NCBI GenBank assembly: GCA_902495325.1
Contig: CABUWK010000017.1
Span: 1-40,330, forward strand
Reading direction: 5' to 3'
DNA: 40,330 bases
Origin: an uncultured Acidiphilium sp.
GTDB taxonomy: Bacteria; Bacillota; Clostridia; Christensenellales; Borkfalkiaceae
Shown here: positions 32,587 to 40,199 of the stretch, piece after piece
Numbering within the stretch: position 1 is the first letter of the stretch
Layout of the letters: every line of letters starts with the position of its first letter
The notes under the pieces: generated by a model
Databases searched by the model: none
Seen by the model: the letters and a program-made list of their open reading frames with translations, nothing else
What the model was told of the DNA's origin: nothing
Program-made: the position numbers and the translations under genes

Positions 32587-33363
32587 ATGGCAGTAACGTC
32601 TATGAAACAGCTTCTCGAAGCCGGCGTTCATTTCGGACACCAGACGAGAAGATGGAACCCCAAAATGAAGAAGTACATCTACGGCGAACGCAACGGCATT
32701 CATATCATCGATCTTCAGATCACGGTCGACCTGATCGAAGAAGCCTACAAATTCGTCGTCGATTCCGTGAAAGCGGGTAAATCCGTACTCTTTGTCGGAA
32801 CGAAGAAACAGGCTCAGGAAGCCATTCAGCAGGAAGCCGAAAGATGCGGTATGTACTATGTGAACTCGAGATGGCTCGGCGGTACGCTTACCAACTTCAA
32901 GACCATCAGAACGAGAATCGACAGGCTGAACAAGCTTGACAATATGGAAAAAACGGGCGAGTTCGAACTTCTTCCCAAGAAAGAAGTCCTCGGTCTGAAA
33001 GCGGAAAGAGATAAGCTTCAGCACAACCTCGGCGGTATCAGAGAGATGAAAGCTCTTCCCGGCGTGATGTTCGTCGTCGATCCCAACTGCGAACTGAACG
33101 CAGTGAAGGAAGCGAGAAAGCTGAACATCCCCGTGGTTGCCATCACCGATACGAACTGCGATCCCGATCTTGTCGACTACGTGATTTCCGGTAACGACGA
33201 CGCGATCAGAGCGGTCAAACTCATCGCTTCCATCATTGCGGATGCCGTTATCGAAGCAAAGCAGGGCGAAGACGCCGTGAAACGCGACGTTGAAGAGGCT
33301 GCAGCCGAAGAAGCCGCTACCGAAACGACGGAAGAAACCGCTGCGGAAGAAGCGCAGGCGTAA
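32587..33363 (+). CDS. rpsB: 30S ribosomal protein S2
   Basis: Ribosomal protein S2, bound late to the 30S head-body junction. The 258 residues start with the conserved MKQLLEAGVHFGHQTRRWNPKM and carry DLQITVDLIEEAY, SRWLGGTLTNFKTIR and ITDTNCDPD. The last 35 residues are an acidic Glu/Ala tail, an extension common in Firmicutes. The ribosome site GGAGG lies just before ATG. tsf follows at 32 bases. Confidence 0.98.
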   Translation: MAVTSMKQLLEAGVHFGHQTRRWNPKMKKYIYGERNGIHIIDLQITVDLIEEAYKFVVDSVKAGKSVLFVGTKKQAQEAIQQEAERCGMYYVNSRWLGGTLTNFKTIRTRIDRLNKLDNMEKTGEFELLPKKEVLGLKAERDKLQHNLGGIREMKALPGVMFVVDPNCELNAVKEARKLNIPVVAITDTNCDPDLVDYVISGNDDAIRAVKLIASIIADAVIEAKQGEDAVKRDVEEAAAEEAATETTEETAAEEAQA

Positions 33364-33395
33364 GCTTACCCCATATATATTAAGGAGATAACGAA

Positions 33396-34055
33396 ATGAA
33401 CTTTACGGCAAACGACGTAAAAACCCTGAGAGAGAGAACGGGCGCCGGCATGATGGATTGCAAAAACGCCCTCGTTTCCTGCGAAGGGGATATGGAAAAA
33501 GCAATCGATTTCCTTCGCGAGAAGGGAATTGCGAAAGCGGCAAAGAAAGCCGGCAGAATCGCTGCCGAAGGTATTGTCGACAGCTACATTCACATGGGCG
33601 GAAGAGTCGGCGTGCTTCTCGAAGTAAACTGCGAAACGGATTTCGTGGCGAACGGCGAAATGTTCAGAAGCCTTGTTCACGACATCGCCCTTCAGATCGC
33701 GGCGGCAAACCCGCAGTACGTTTCCTCGAGCGAAGTTCCCGAAGAGGTGCTTGAAAAGGAAAAAGCGATTCTTCGCGCACAGGCGCTCGAAGAGGGCAAG
33801 CCCGAAAAGATCGTCGATAAAATGGTGGAAGGCAGAATCAAGAGCTTCTATGAAGACAACTGCCTGCTCAACCAGAAATTCGTGAAAGATCCTTCCAAGA
33901 CCGTTGAACAGGTCGTAATCGAAGCGACGGCACAGATCGGCGAAAAGATCTCCGTGAGAAGATTCATCCGCTACGAAATGGGCGAAGGTCTTCAGAAGAA
34001 AGAAGAAAATCTTGCCGACGAAGTGCAGGCTCAGGTTGATAAAATGAAGAAATAA
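33396..34055 (+). CDS. tsf: Elongation factor Ts
   Basis: Exchanges GDP for GTP on EF-Tu. The 219-residue protein has the N-terminal helical domain with LRERTGAGMMDCKNAL and the dimer/core segments EVNCETDFVANGE and LNQKFVKDPSKTVEQVV. At this length it has one core subdomain, as in many Clostridia. AAGGAGATAACG is the ribosome site. It shares the rpsB transcript. Confidence 0.98.
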   Translation: MNFTANDVKTLRERTGAGMMDCKNALVSCEGDMEKAIDFLREKGIAKAAKKAGRIAAEGIVDSYIHMGGRVGVLLEVNCETDFVANGEMFRSLVHDIALQIAAANPQYVSSSEVPEEVLEKEKAILRAQALEEGKPEKIVDKMVEGRIKSFYEDNCLLNQKFVKDPSKTVEQVVIEATAQIGEKISVRRFIRYEMGEGLQKKEENLADEVQAQVDKMKK

Positions 34056-34057
34056 AA

Positions 34058-34142
34058 GGGATCCCGCGTCCGACGCCGCATTGTTTTTTGTCAGCGGAAA
34101 ACAATGCGGCGGCTGAAAGGCGGATGCTCGCGAGAGATCCCC
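34058..34142 (+). promoter_or_regulatory. Structured leader element before pyrH
   Basis: A closed structure: GGGATC (34058-34063) pairs with GATCCC (34136-34141), around a perfect 13-base stem (GCCGCATTGTTTT, AAAACAATGCGGC, 34075-34110). The GATCCCCT can instead pair with AGGGG of the next terminator, so the two would be exclusive. Confidence 0.55.
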
Positions 34143-34167
34143 TAAGGGCGGTTGATTCCGATCGGCA

Positions 34168-34197
34168 GGGGCGCATAAAATATGCGTCCCTTTTTTT
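34168..34197 (+). terminator. Rho-independent terminator between tsf and pyrH
   Basis: GGGGCGCATA, loop AAA, TATGCGTCCC, then TTTTTTT. It lies only 34 bases before the pyrH start, so pyrH must either be read through or transcribed from a promoter inside, and could be regulated by attenuation. Confidence 0.88.
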
Positions 34198-34230
34198 CTG
34201 CCTGACAAGCGTAAGGCGAAAGGAGAAGCC

Positions 34231-34938
34231 ATGCAGGCTAAATATAAAAGAGTATTATTGAAAATCAGCGGAGAGGCTCTCTCCGGTTCCAAAGGGCACG
34301 GATACGAGGTTTCGGCTGTGGAAGCCGTTGCCGGGCAGATCAGAACGCTTGTCGATAACGGCGTGCAGGTCGGCGTGGTTGTCGGCGGCGGAAATTTCTG
34401 GAGAGGTCGTCAGGGAGACGAGATGGATCGTACCACGGCGGACTATATGGGAATGCTTGCTACCGTGATCAACGCGCTCGCCTTATCGGACGCATTCGAA
34501 CGCAAGGGCATGGAAGCCCGCGTGATGACTTCGCTTGCCATTTCTTCCGTGGGCGAACCGTTCAATTACAAAACGGCGCAGAGATATCTTTCGGAAGGCA
34601 AAGTCGTGGTGTTCGGAGGCGGTACGGGCAACCCCTATTTCTCCACGGATACGGGAGCTTCTCTCCGTGCGACGGAGATCGGCGCAGACGTTTTGCTGCT
34701 TGCCAAAAACGTGGACGGCATTTACGACAGCGATCCGAAGACCAATCCTTCCGCAAAGAAATACGATACCCTTACTTACGACGAATACGTGGCGAAGGGG
34801 TTGCAGGCGATGGATACTTCGGCGGTCGTGATGTGCAAAGAAAATAAAGTGAAAGTGCACGTGTTCGGTTTAAACGAAGACAACGCGATCGTAAACGCCG
34901 TGTTCGCCGAGAGCAAAGGAACGGTTATTTCTCGCTGA
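34231..34938 (+). CDS. pyrH: UMP kinase
   Basis: Hexameric kinase making UDP from UMP in pyrimidine synthesis. The 235 residues have family motifs: RVLLKISGEALSG at the N-terminus, VVGGGNFWRGRQGDEMDRTTADYMGM, and GGTGNPYFSTDTGASLRA with the phosphate site and uridine contact. AAAGGAGAAGCC precedes the ATG. Between tsf and pyrH there is a leader with a terminator, an uncommon arrangement in this cluster. Confidence 0.98.
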   Translation: MQAKYKRVLLKISGEALSGSKGHGYEVSAVEAVAGQIRTLVDNGVQVGVVVGGGNFWRGRQGDEMDRTTADYMGMLATVINALALSDAFERKGMEARVMTSLAISSVGEPFNYKTAQRYLSEGKVVVFGGGTGNPYFSTDTGASLRATEIGADVLLLAKNVDGIYDSDPKTNPSAKKYDTLTYDEYVAKGLQAMDTSAVVMCKENKVKVHVFGLNEDNAIVNAVFAESKGTVISR

Positions 34939-34946
34939 AATAGTGC

Positions 34947-35040
34947 GATAATCGGCTTATAGACCCGCTTCAGTTTCTTTTCTCCGTTTCCTTTATTTCT
35001 GCTTGGTATCGGAGAGAAGAAAGAAAAAGGGAAAAGAAAA
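34947..35040. other. Spacer after pyrH with a weak stem and the TTATCGGCTTATAG motif
   Basis: GATAATCGGCTTATAGA at 34947-34963 is one copy of a recurrent motif. A long imperfect inverted repeat follows: TTTCTTTTCTCCG pairs with CGGAGAGAAGAAAG across a 23-base gap. No coding sequence. Confidence 0.5.
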
Positions 35041-35067
35041 CGTTTTGTGAGAATTTCGGGAAACATA

Positions 35068-35096
35068 TTGCTTTTCCCGCAATAATATTGTATAAT
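35068..35096 (+). promoter_or_regulatory. Promoter of the frr-uppS-cdsA-dxr-rseP operon
   Basis: TTGCTT (35068-35073), 17-base spacer, perfect TATAAT (35091-35096). Transcription should start near 35103, so the three hairpin units are in the leader of about 265 bases. Confidence 0.8.
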
Positions 35097-35314
35097 ATAA
35101 GCGAGGAAACTTGCTTGCAAGGGTTTCCGGGCGCAATATTTCAACGGAAACGGCGGTTTGTCGAAGACGAAGCGCATGGCAACGGCAGTTGCCGGCAAAA
35201 TTATATTTTGTCTCGTTTCGCTATTATAAATAAGCGGGGAAACTTGCTTGCAAGGATTTCCGAAATATAAGCGAAGGAACTTGCTTGCAAGGGTTTCCGG
35301 GCGCGGTATTTCAA
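35095..35314 (+). repeat. Three hairpin repeat units in the frr leader
   Basis: Units at 35095-35144, 35228-35262 and 35265-35314 share ATAAGCG then GGAAACTTGCTTGCAAGG and a TTTCC end; units 1 and 3 go on with GGGCGC and TATTTCAA. Each folds as GGAAAC...GTTTCC around a TTGC-TT-GCAA stem, with pairing changes kept symmetric only partly. A separate GGCAAC/GTTGCC hairpin lies at 35178-35193. No T-box or known riboswitch core is visible. Confidence 0.8.
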
Positions 35315-35367
35315 ACAGAAAAGAAACACAGAAACGTGTAACACAAAATACGCAAGGGAGATTTATC

Positions 35368-35940
35368 ATGTTGGACATTGAAAAAGTGGAAGGCATCGTA
35401 ATGGATGCCGAAGAAAAATTCGAAAAGACGGAAGACGTTTTCGTTTCCGATCTGATGCAGGTGAGAGCGGGCAGAGCGAATCCGCACGTTCTCGACAAGA
35501 TCAAGGTAGATTATTACGGAACCCCTTCGCCGATCAATCAGGTGGGGAACATCGCCGTGCAGGACGGGCAGTGCCTCGTCATCTCGCCGTGGGATAAATC
35601 CCTGCTGAAGGCTGTGGAAAAAGCGATCCTCGTTTCCGATATCGGCATCACGCCGACGAACGACGGCAACGTGATCCGTCTCGTTTTCCCCACCCTTACG
35701 GAAGAGAGAAGAAAGGATATCGTAAAACAGGTAAGAAAAATGGCGGAAGACGCGAAAGTCGCCGTGAGAAACGTCAGAAGAGAGTGCCTTGATTCGCTGA
35801 AAAAGCTGAACAAAGCGAAGGAAATGACGGACGACGAATATGCGAATTACGAAGCCGACATCGAGAAGGCGGTCGCAAAAGCGGTTGAACACATCGACAA
35901 GGCTTGCCAGGAAAAAGAAAAAGAGTTGATGACGGTATAA
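35368..35940 (+). CDS. frr: Ribosome recycling factor
   Basis: Splits the ribosome after termination, together with EF-G. The 190-residue protein has the family core: LMQVRAGRANPHVLDKIKVDYYG, PINQVGNIAVQD, and the C-terminal domain KQVRKMAEDAKVAVRNVRRECLDSLKKLNK. The start is ATG 35368 after AAGGGAG; earlier in-frame starts lie in the leader repeats. The stop overlaps the uppS start. Confidence 0.98.
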   Translation: MLDIEKVEGIVMDAEEKFEKTEDVFVSDLMQVRAGRANPHVLDKIKVDYYGTPSPINQVGNIAVQDGQCLVISPWDKSLLKAVEKAILVSDIGITPTNDGNVIRLVFPTLTEERRKDIVKQVRKMAEDAKVAVRNVRRECLDSLKKLNKAKEMTDDEYANYEADIEKAVAKAVEHIDKACQEKEKELMTV

Positions 35941-36632
35941 TGGAAGAATCGATCGGCGCAGTGCCGAAACATATCGGATTTATCATGGACGGAAACGGCA
36001 GGTGGGCGAAAGCCCGCAAAAAGCCGAGAACGTTCGGACATCAGAAGGGAGCGGACGTGATCGAAGAGGTCGTGTCCGCCTGTTTCTCCCGCGGGGTGGA
36101 GGCGGTGAGCCTTTACGCCTTTTCGACGGAGAACTGGTCGAGACCGAAGGAAGAAGTCGATAAAATTTTCGACCTGCTTCGCAAGTTTCTCTCGCGGTAT
36201 TCGAAAAAACTGATCGACGAAAAAATCCGTCTCGTGATATCGGGCGAGCTTTTCGCCCTTCCCGGCGAGCTTCGGACGGAATGCGAAAAGAGAATGCTTG
36301 CCACAAAGGATTTTACCGGCAAAACGCTTAACATCGCGATCAATTACGGCTCCCGTGCGGAGATCGTCCGCGCGATGAACCTTCTGAAAAACAAAGAAGG
36401 GGAGATCACGGAAGAAGACGTTTCTTCCCGCCTGTATACGGCAGGGCTTCCCGATATCGATCTTGTGGTAAGAACGAGCGGCGAGCAGCGGCTCAGTAAT
36501 TTTTTTCTGTGGCAGTGCGCTTACGCCGAGTTTTATTTTACCGACGTTTTGTGGCCGGATTTCCACGAAAAAGAACTTATAGACGCACTTATGTGGTTTT
36601 CTCACCGCAAGCGCAGGTTCGGGGGTGTGTAA
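35940..36632 (+). CDS. uppS: Undecaprenyl pyrophosphate synthase
   Basis: Makes the C55 lipid carrier for cell-wall synthesis from FPP and IPP. The 230 residues include HIGFIMDGNGRWAKARKKPR with the catalytic Asp near residue 17, SLYAFSTENWSRP, and RTSGEQRLSNFFLWQCAYAEFYF. ATG 35940 overlaps the frr stop. An earlier ATG at 35904 lies within frr. Confidence 0.97.
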   Translation: MEESIGAVPKHIGFIMDGNGRWAKARKKPRTFGHQKGADVIEEVVSACFSRGVEAVSLYAFSTENWSRPKEEVDKIFDLLRKFLSRYSKKLIDEKIRLVISGELFALPGELRTECEKRMLATKDFTGKTLNIAINYGSRAEIVRAMNLLKNKEGEITEEDVSSRLYTAGLPDIDLVVRTSGEQRLSNFFLWQCAYAEFYFTDVLWPDFHEKELIDALMWFSHRKRRFGGV

Positions 36633-36633
36633 T

Positions 36634-37455
36634 ATGTTAAAGCGTACGATCACGGGCGCCGTGATGACGGCACTTGTTGTCGGTGTATTCTTTTTACGGC
36701 TTATCGACGTCAGGTTTTTCGATCTGATGCTTTTGTTTATTGCGGGAACGGGCACGTTCGAACTTACCCGCGCTTTCGGCGACAGGATCACCAAAGCGCA
36801 GAAGATCGTTTCGTGCGTTTTCCCCTTTGTTTTATATCCCGTTTACGTGTTTTTCGGCATGCAGTGGTCGGTTGCCGCGATGGTGGGATTTGCGCTTCTT
36901 TCGCTGTCTCTCCTCGTGATCGATCACAAAACGGTGACGGTGGAAGGGGTCGGCTTGTCCCTCTTTGCCGAAGCGTATCCCTCGTGTATCCTTCTTTCCG
37001 TTCTCGTTTTGAACCATGCGGATAACCTGGAAGCGCTGATCCTCTGCTTTGTGATCGCCCCCTGTGCAGACGTTTTCGCCTATCTTGTCGGAAGCCTTCT
37101 GAAAGGGAAAAAACTCTGTCCGGAAATCAGTCCGAAAAAGACGATCAGCGGTGCCGTAGGCGGACTTATCGGCGGGATCGTCGGCAGTATCGTCGTGTAT
37201 TTCTGCGTGGGAAACCTTTACTTTTCCTCCCGCGCGATCGATTGCCTGTTCTTCGGTGCGGTCGGGCTTGTCGGCTCGTTGCTGACCGAATTCGGCGATC
37301 TTGCGGAAAGCATGATCAAGCGGAAAACGGGGATCAAGGACATGGGAAATCTCTTTCCCGGGCACGGCGGCATGCTCGACCGTATCGACGGCATGATGTT
37401 TGCGTCCGCATTTCTGTGTTTCGTGTTTATGCTTCTGCAAACCTGCATGGCGTAA
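36634..37455 (+). CDS. cdsA: Phosphatidate cytidylyltransferase
   Basis: Makes CDP-diacylglycerol, precursor of phospholipids, in the membrane. The 273 residues carry multiple membrane helices and the conserved end ESMIKRKTGIKDMGNLFPGHGGMLDRIDGMMFA with the CDP-alcohol signature. GGGGGTG is the ribosome site; a GTG at 36625 is an unlikely start within it. It lies one base after the uppS stop. Confidence 0.97.
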   Translation: MLKRTITGAVMTALVVGVFFLRLIDVRFFDLMLLFIAGTGTFELTRAFGDRITKAQKIVSCVFPFVLYPVYVFFGMQWSVAAMVGFALLSLSLLVIDHKTVTVEGVGLSLFAEAYPSCILLSVLVLNHADNLEALILCFVIAPCADVFAYLVGSLLKGKKLCPEISPKKTISGAVGGLIGGIVGSIVVYFCVGNLYFSSRAIDCLFFGAVGLVGSLLTEFGDLAESMIKRKTGIKDMGNLFPGHGGMLDRIDGMMFASAFLCFVFMLLQTCMA

Positions 37456-37511
37456 AAAGGTTATAATTATCGTTTAAACGAATAAAATAAGGAAGAAAGG
37501 CTGAATAAAAA

Positions 37512-38657
37512 ATGATCAGAATCGCTTTGCTCGGCAGTACGGGCTCGATCGGCAGACAGGTCCTTTCCACGGTGGCGAGATATCCGGATAAGTTTTCGGT
37601 CGTCTCGCTCGCGGCGGGTTCGAACGCCGCTCTTTTAAAAGAACAGGCAGAAAAGTTCCGTCCGTCCGTCTGCTGTCTGACGGATCCTTCGAAAGCGTGC
37701 GGGTTATCCGACTTTCCGCGCGGCGTTTCCCTGTATACGGGACCGAATGCGCCGATGCATGCGATTACGGAGGATTGCGATATCGTTTTTGCCGCCATGT
37801 CCGGCTTTGCGGGGCTTGCCCCCGTGCTCGAAGGCATTTCGCTCGGAAAGACGATCGCGCTTGCCAATAAAGAAACCCTCGTTGCCGGGGGAGATCTCGT
37901 GATGAAACGGGCGGAAGAGAAGGGCGTGAAGATCGTGCCCGTCGATTCCGAGCATTCCGCGATTTTCCAGTGCCTGAATTTCGACAGGAAAGCCCCGTTC
38001 AGAAATCTGATCATCACGGCGAGCGGCGGCGCATTCCGCAATTTCTCCCGAGAGGAGATCGCGGGAAAGAAAGCCGCCGAAGCATTGAAACATCCCAACT
38101 GGACGATGGGTGCGAAGATCACAATCGATTGCGCCACCATGCTCAATAAAGGGCTCGAGGTGATCGAGGCTTGCCATTTGTACGGCGCGCCCCTCGAAAA
38201 AGTCCGGGCGGTCGTTCATCCCGAAAGCATTGTTCATTCCATGGTGGAATTCGACGACGGCGCGGTGATGGCTCAACTCGGCTTCCCTTCGATGGAACTT
38301 CCCATTCAGCTCGCTTTGACGTATCCTGAGAGACTTCCGACGGGCATTCCGCCCCTCGATCTCATGGAAAAAACATTGCATTTCGATCCGATCGACGAGG
38401 AGAAATACCCCTGTTTTCCGCTCGCGCTCAGATCCTTCCGCATGGGGGACAATTTCCCCTGCGCGATGAACGCGGCGAACGAGGTTGCGGTCGGGCTGTA
38501 TCTGAAAGACGAAATTTCATTTTACGATATCCCGGAGCTGATCGGTTTCGCGATCGGAAAAACGACGCGGGAGAAGGTCACGGACGAAAGAGTTCTGACG
38601 GAAACGGACGCCGCGGCGCGGGCTTACGCGCTCGAAAAATTCCGTACTCTCAGATAA
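37512..38657 (+). CDS. dxr: 1-deoxy-D-xylulose 5-phosphate reductoisomerase
   Basis: Converts DXP to MEP with NADPH, the committed step of the MEP isoprenoid pathway. The 381 residues show the NADPH loop LLGSTGSIGRQVLSTV, ALANKETLVAGGDL, the metal site PVDSEHSAIFQCL, HPESIVHSMVEF and AMNAANEVAV. GGAAGAAAGG is the ribosome site. It sits next to uppS and rseP as in many Firmicutes. Confidence 0.98.
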   Translation: MIRIALLGSTGSIGRQVLSTVARYPDKFSVVSLAAGSNAALLKEQAEKFRPSVCCLTDPSKACGLSDFPRGVSLYTGPNAPMHAITEDCDIVFAAMSGFAGLAPVLEGISLGKTIALANKETLVAGGDLVMKRAEEKGVKIVPVDSEHSAIFQCLNFDRKAPFRNLIITASGGAFRNFSREEIAGKKAAEALKHPNWTMGAKITIDCATMLNKGLEVIEACHLYGAPLEKVRAVVHPESIVHSMVEFDDGAVMAQLGFPSMELPIQLALTYPERLPTGIPPLDLMEKTLHFDPIDEEKYPCFPLALRSFRMGDNFPCAMNAANEVAVGLYLKDEISFYDIPELIGFAIGKTTREKVTDERVLTETDAAARAYALEKFRTLR

Positions 38658-38720
38658 AGAGAATTGCCGTCCGTCGGGTCGATCCGGGGCGGGTACGGAA
38701 GAGGTTCAAGGAGAGGTTAC

Positions 38721-40112
38721 ATGACAGTTAATTTGTTGTCCTTCGCATCCGTGATGAAATCGGCGGGATATGTGGTGCTTGCGCTGCTGATCCTGATGAT
38801 CATGATCACAGTGCACGAATTCGGACATTATACGGTGGGAAAGATTTTCAAATTCAAAATCAACGAATTTGCCATCGGAATGGGACCTGCCGTATTTAAG
38901 AAAAAGAAGAAAAACGGAGAGATCTTTTCCGTAAGGCTTTTCCCTTTCGGCGGTTTTTGCGCCTTTGAGGGAGAAGACGAAGAAAAGGATACGGACGGAG
39001 CTTTCAACAAGAAGAAACCGTGGCAAAGGATCCTGGTTCTGCTTGCCGGGGCTACGATGAACTATCTGCTTGCTCTGCTTATCATCATGATCTCCATGAA
39101 CGTTTACGGGCAGACCTTGTTCGGCGCGGCGATTATGCAACCGAACGATACCGAGGCTGTTTTTGCGGAAAACAGTTTACAGAACGGAGATTATATCGTT
39201 TCGCTTACCAAAAACGGAAAGAAACATTCCGTGTTCATGGCAACCGATCTTGTCACTGCGCTCAATCACGGCAAAAAACTCGAGATCGTGTATGCGGAAG
39301 TCGTGAGGGACGGAGAAAGACAGACCGTTCCCGTTGCCCTTCGTTCGGACGTGGAATGCAAAAACCTTACGGAAGTGAATAAGGTTTACGAAGCCCTCGG
39401 CATCGGCGGCGCGATGCAGGTTGCCACGAGCGACGGCGGAACCTTCGAAACGGGCGATTATATTCTGAAGATCAACGATCGGGAAGACTATAAAGACTGC
39501 ACGTTTATTTTCGGCGAAGAGGATTTTCTCGAAAACGTAAAGGATAAGGCGATCGGGGAACAGGTTTCCTTTTACGTTTCCCGCGGCGGGAAAAGAATCG
39601 TTGTGGAGAAAACGCTCGATTCTTTCTGGGAAACGACGGACAAAACGGACGTATCCGCCGTATTTGCCTATTTCGGCATTACCGGGTACGAAAAGGCATA
39701 TTATACCGATTCCGCGTCGATCAGGCTCGGGTTTTTCCGTTCGATCGGCAATTCCTTCCTTTATTCTTTCAAGATCGGCGGAACGGTATTCCGCACTTTG
39801 GGTCAGCTTTTAACGGGCAAACTCGGGCTGAACGCCGTCGGCGGAACGGTCACAACGATCGTGCAGACCTCGAAGATCGTGAGCTACGGGTTTCGTTACG
39901 CCCTCGAGATCACGGCGTTTATCGGCGTGAACCTCGCGGTGTTCAATCTCCTTCCGATCCCCGCGCTGGATGGTTCCCGCGCGCTGTTCTGCCTGATCGA
40001 ATGGATCCGTAAAAAGCCGATCAACCGCACGGTGGAAGGGATCATTCACACCGTCGGGTTGTTCCTCATCCTCGGATTTGCGATCCTGGTGGATATTCTT
40101 CAGTTTATTTAA
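38721..40112 (+). CDS. rseP: Site-2 protease RseP
   Basis: Membrane zinc protease that cuts anti-sigma factors and leftover signal peptides. The 463 residues start in the first helix with the catalytic HEFGH at 32-36. A PDZ-like domain follows, and the second motif NLLPIPALDGSRALF holds the third zinc ligand Asp in the last third. ATG 38721 is used with CAAGGAGAGG; an in-frame codon at 38664 would add a soluble tail before the helix. It is the last gene before the terminator at 40138. Confidence 0.96.
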   Translation: MTVNLLSFASVMKSAGYVVLALLILMIMITVHEFGHYTVGKIFKFKINEFAIGMGPAVFKKKKKNGEIFSVRLFPFGGFCAFEGEDEEKDTDGAFNKKKPWQRILVLLAGATMNYLLALLIIMISMNVYGQTLFGAAIMQPNDTEAVFAENSLQNGDYIVSLTKNGKKHSVFMATDLVTALNHGKKLEIVYAEVVRDGERQTVPVALRSDVECKNLTEVNKVYEALGIGGAMQVATSDGGTFETGDYILKINDREDYKDCTFIFGEEDFLENVKDKAIGEQVSFYVSRGGKRIVVEKTLDSFWETTDKTDVSAVFAYFGITGYEKAYYTDSASIRLGFFRSIGNSFLYSFKIGGTVFRTLGQLLTGKLGLNAVGGTVTTIVQTSKIVSYGFRYALEITAFIGVNLAVFNLLPIPALDGSRALFCLIEWIRKKPINRTVEGIIHTVGLFLILGFAILVDILQFI

Positions 40113-40137
40113 TATTTGTCGTTTAATCGGCTTATAA

Positions 40138-40172
40138 AAGGACTTTCGTTTCGATACGGAAGTTCTTTTTTT
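40138..40172 (+). terminator. Terminator after rseP
   Basis: AAGGACTTTCG pairs with CGGAAGTTCTT across an 8-base loop and is followed by T7. It ends the frr-rseP transcript. Confidence 0.85.
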
Positions 40173-40199
40173 GTCAGGCTCGGCATCCGTCATCACCAA

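Noticed and set aside
34056..34197. Classical PyrR-binding attenuator
   Set aside because: The conserved PyrR-binding loop sequence is not seen, so only a generic attenuator is proposed.
35088..35270. Short frames over the frr leader repeats (products such as EETCLQGFPG, RRNLLARVSG)
   Set aside because: They read the hairpin repeat in different frames and have no ribosome site.
35095..35314. CRISPR array in the frr leader
   Set aside because: Only three hairpin units of unequal length and spacing, within a leader behind a promoter, and no cas genes.
35103..35367. T-box or other known riboswitch before frr
   Set aside because: No T-box sequence, specifier loop or terminator was found in this leader.
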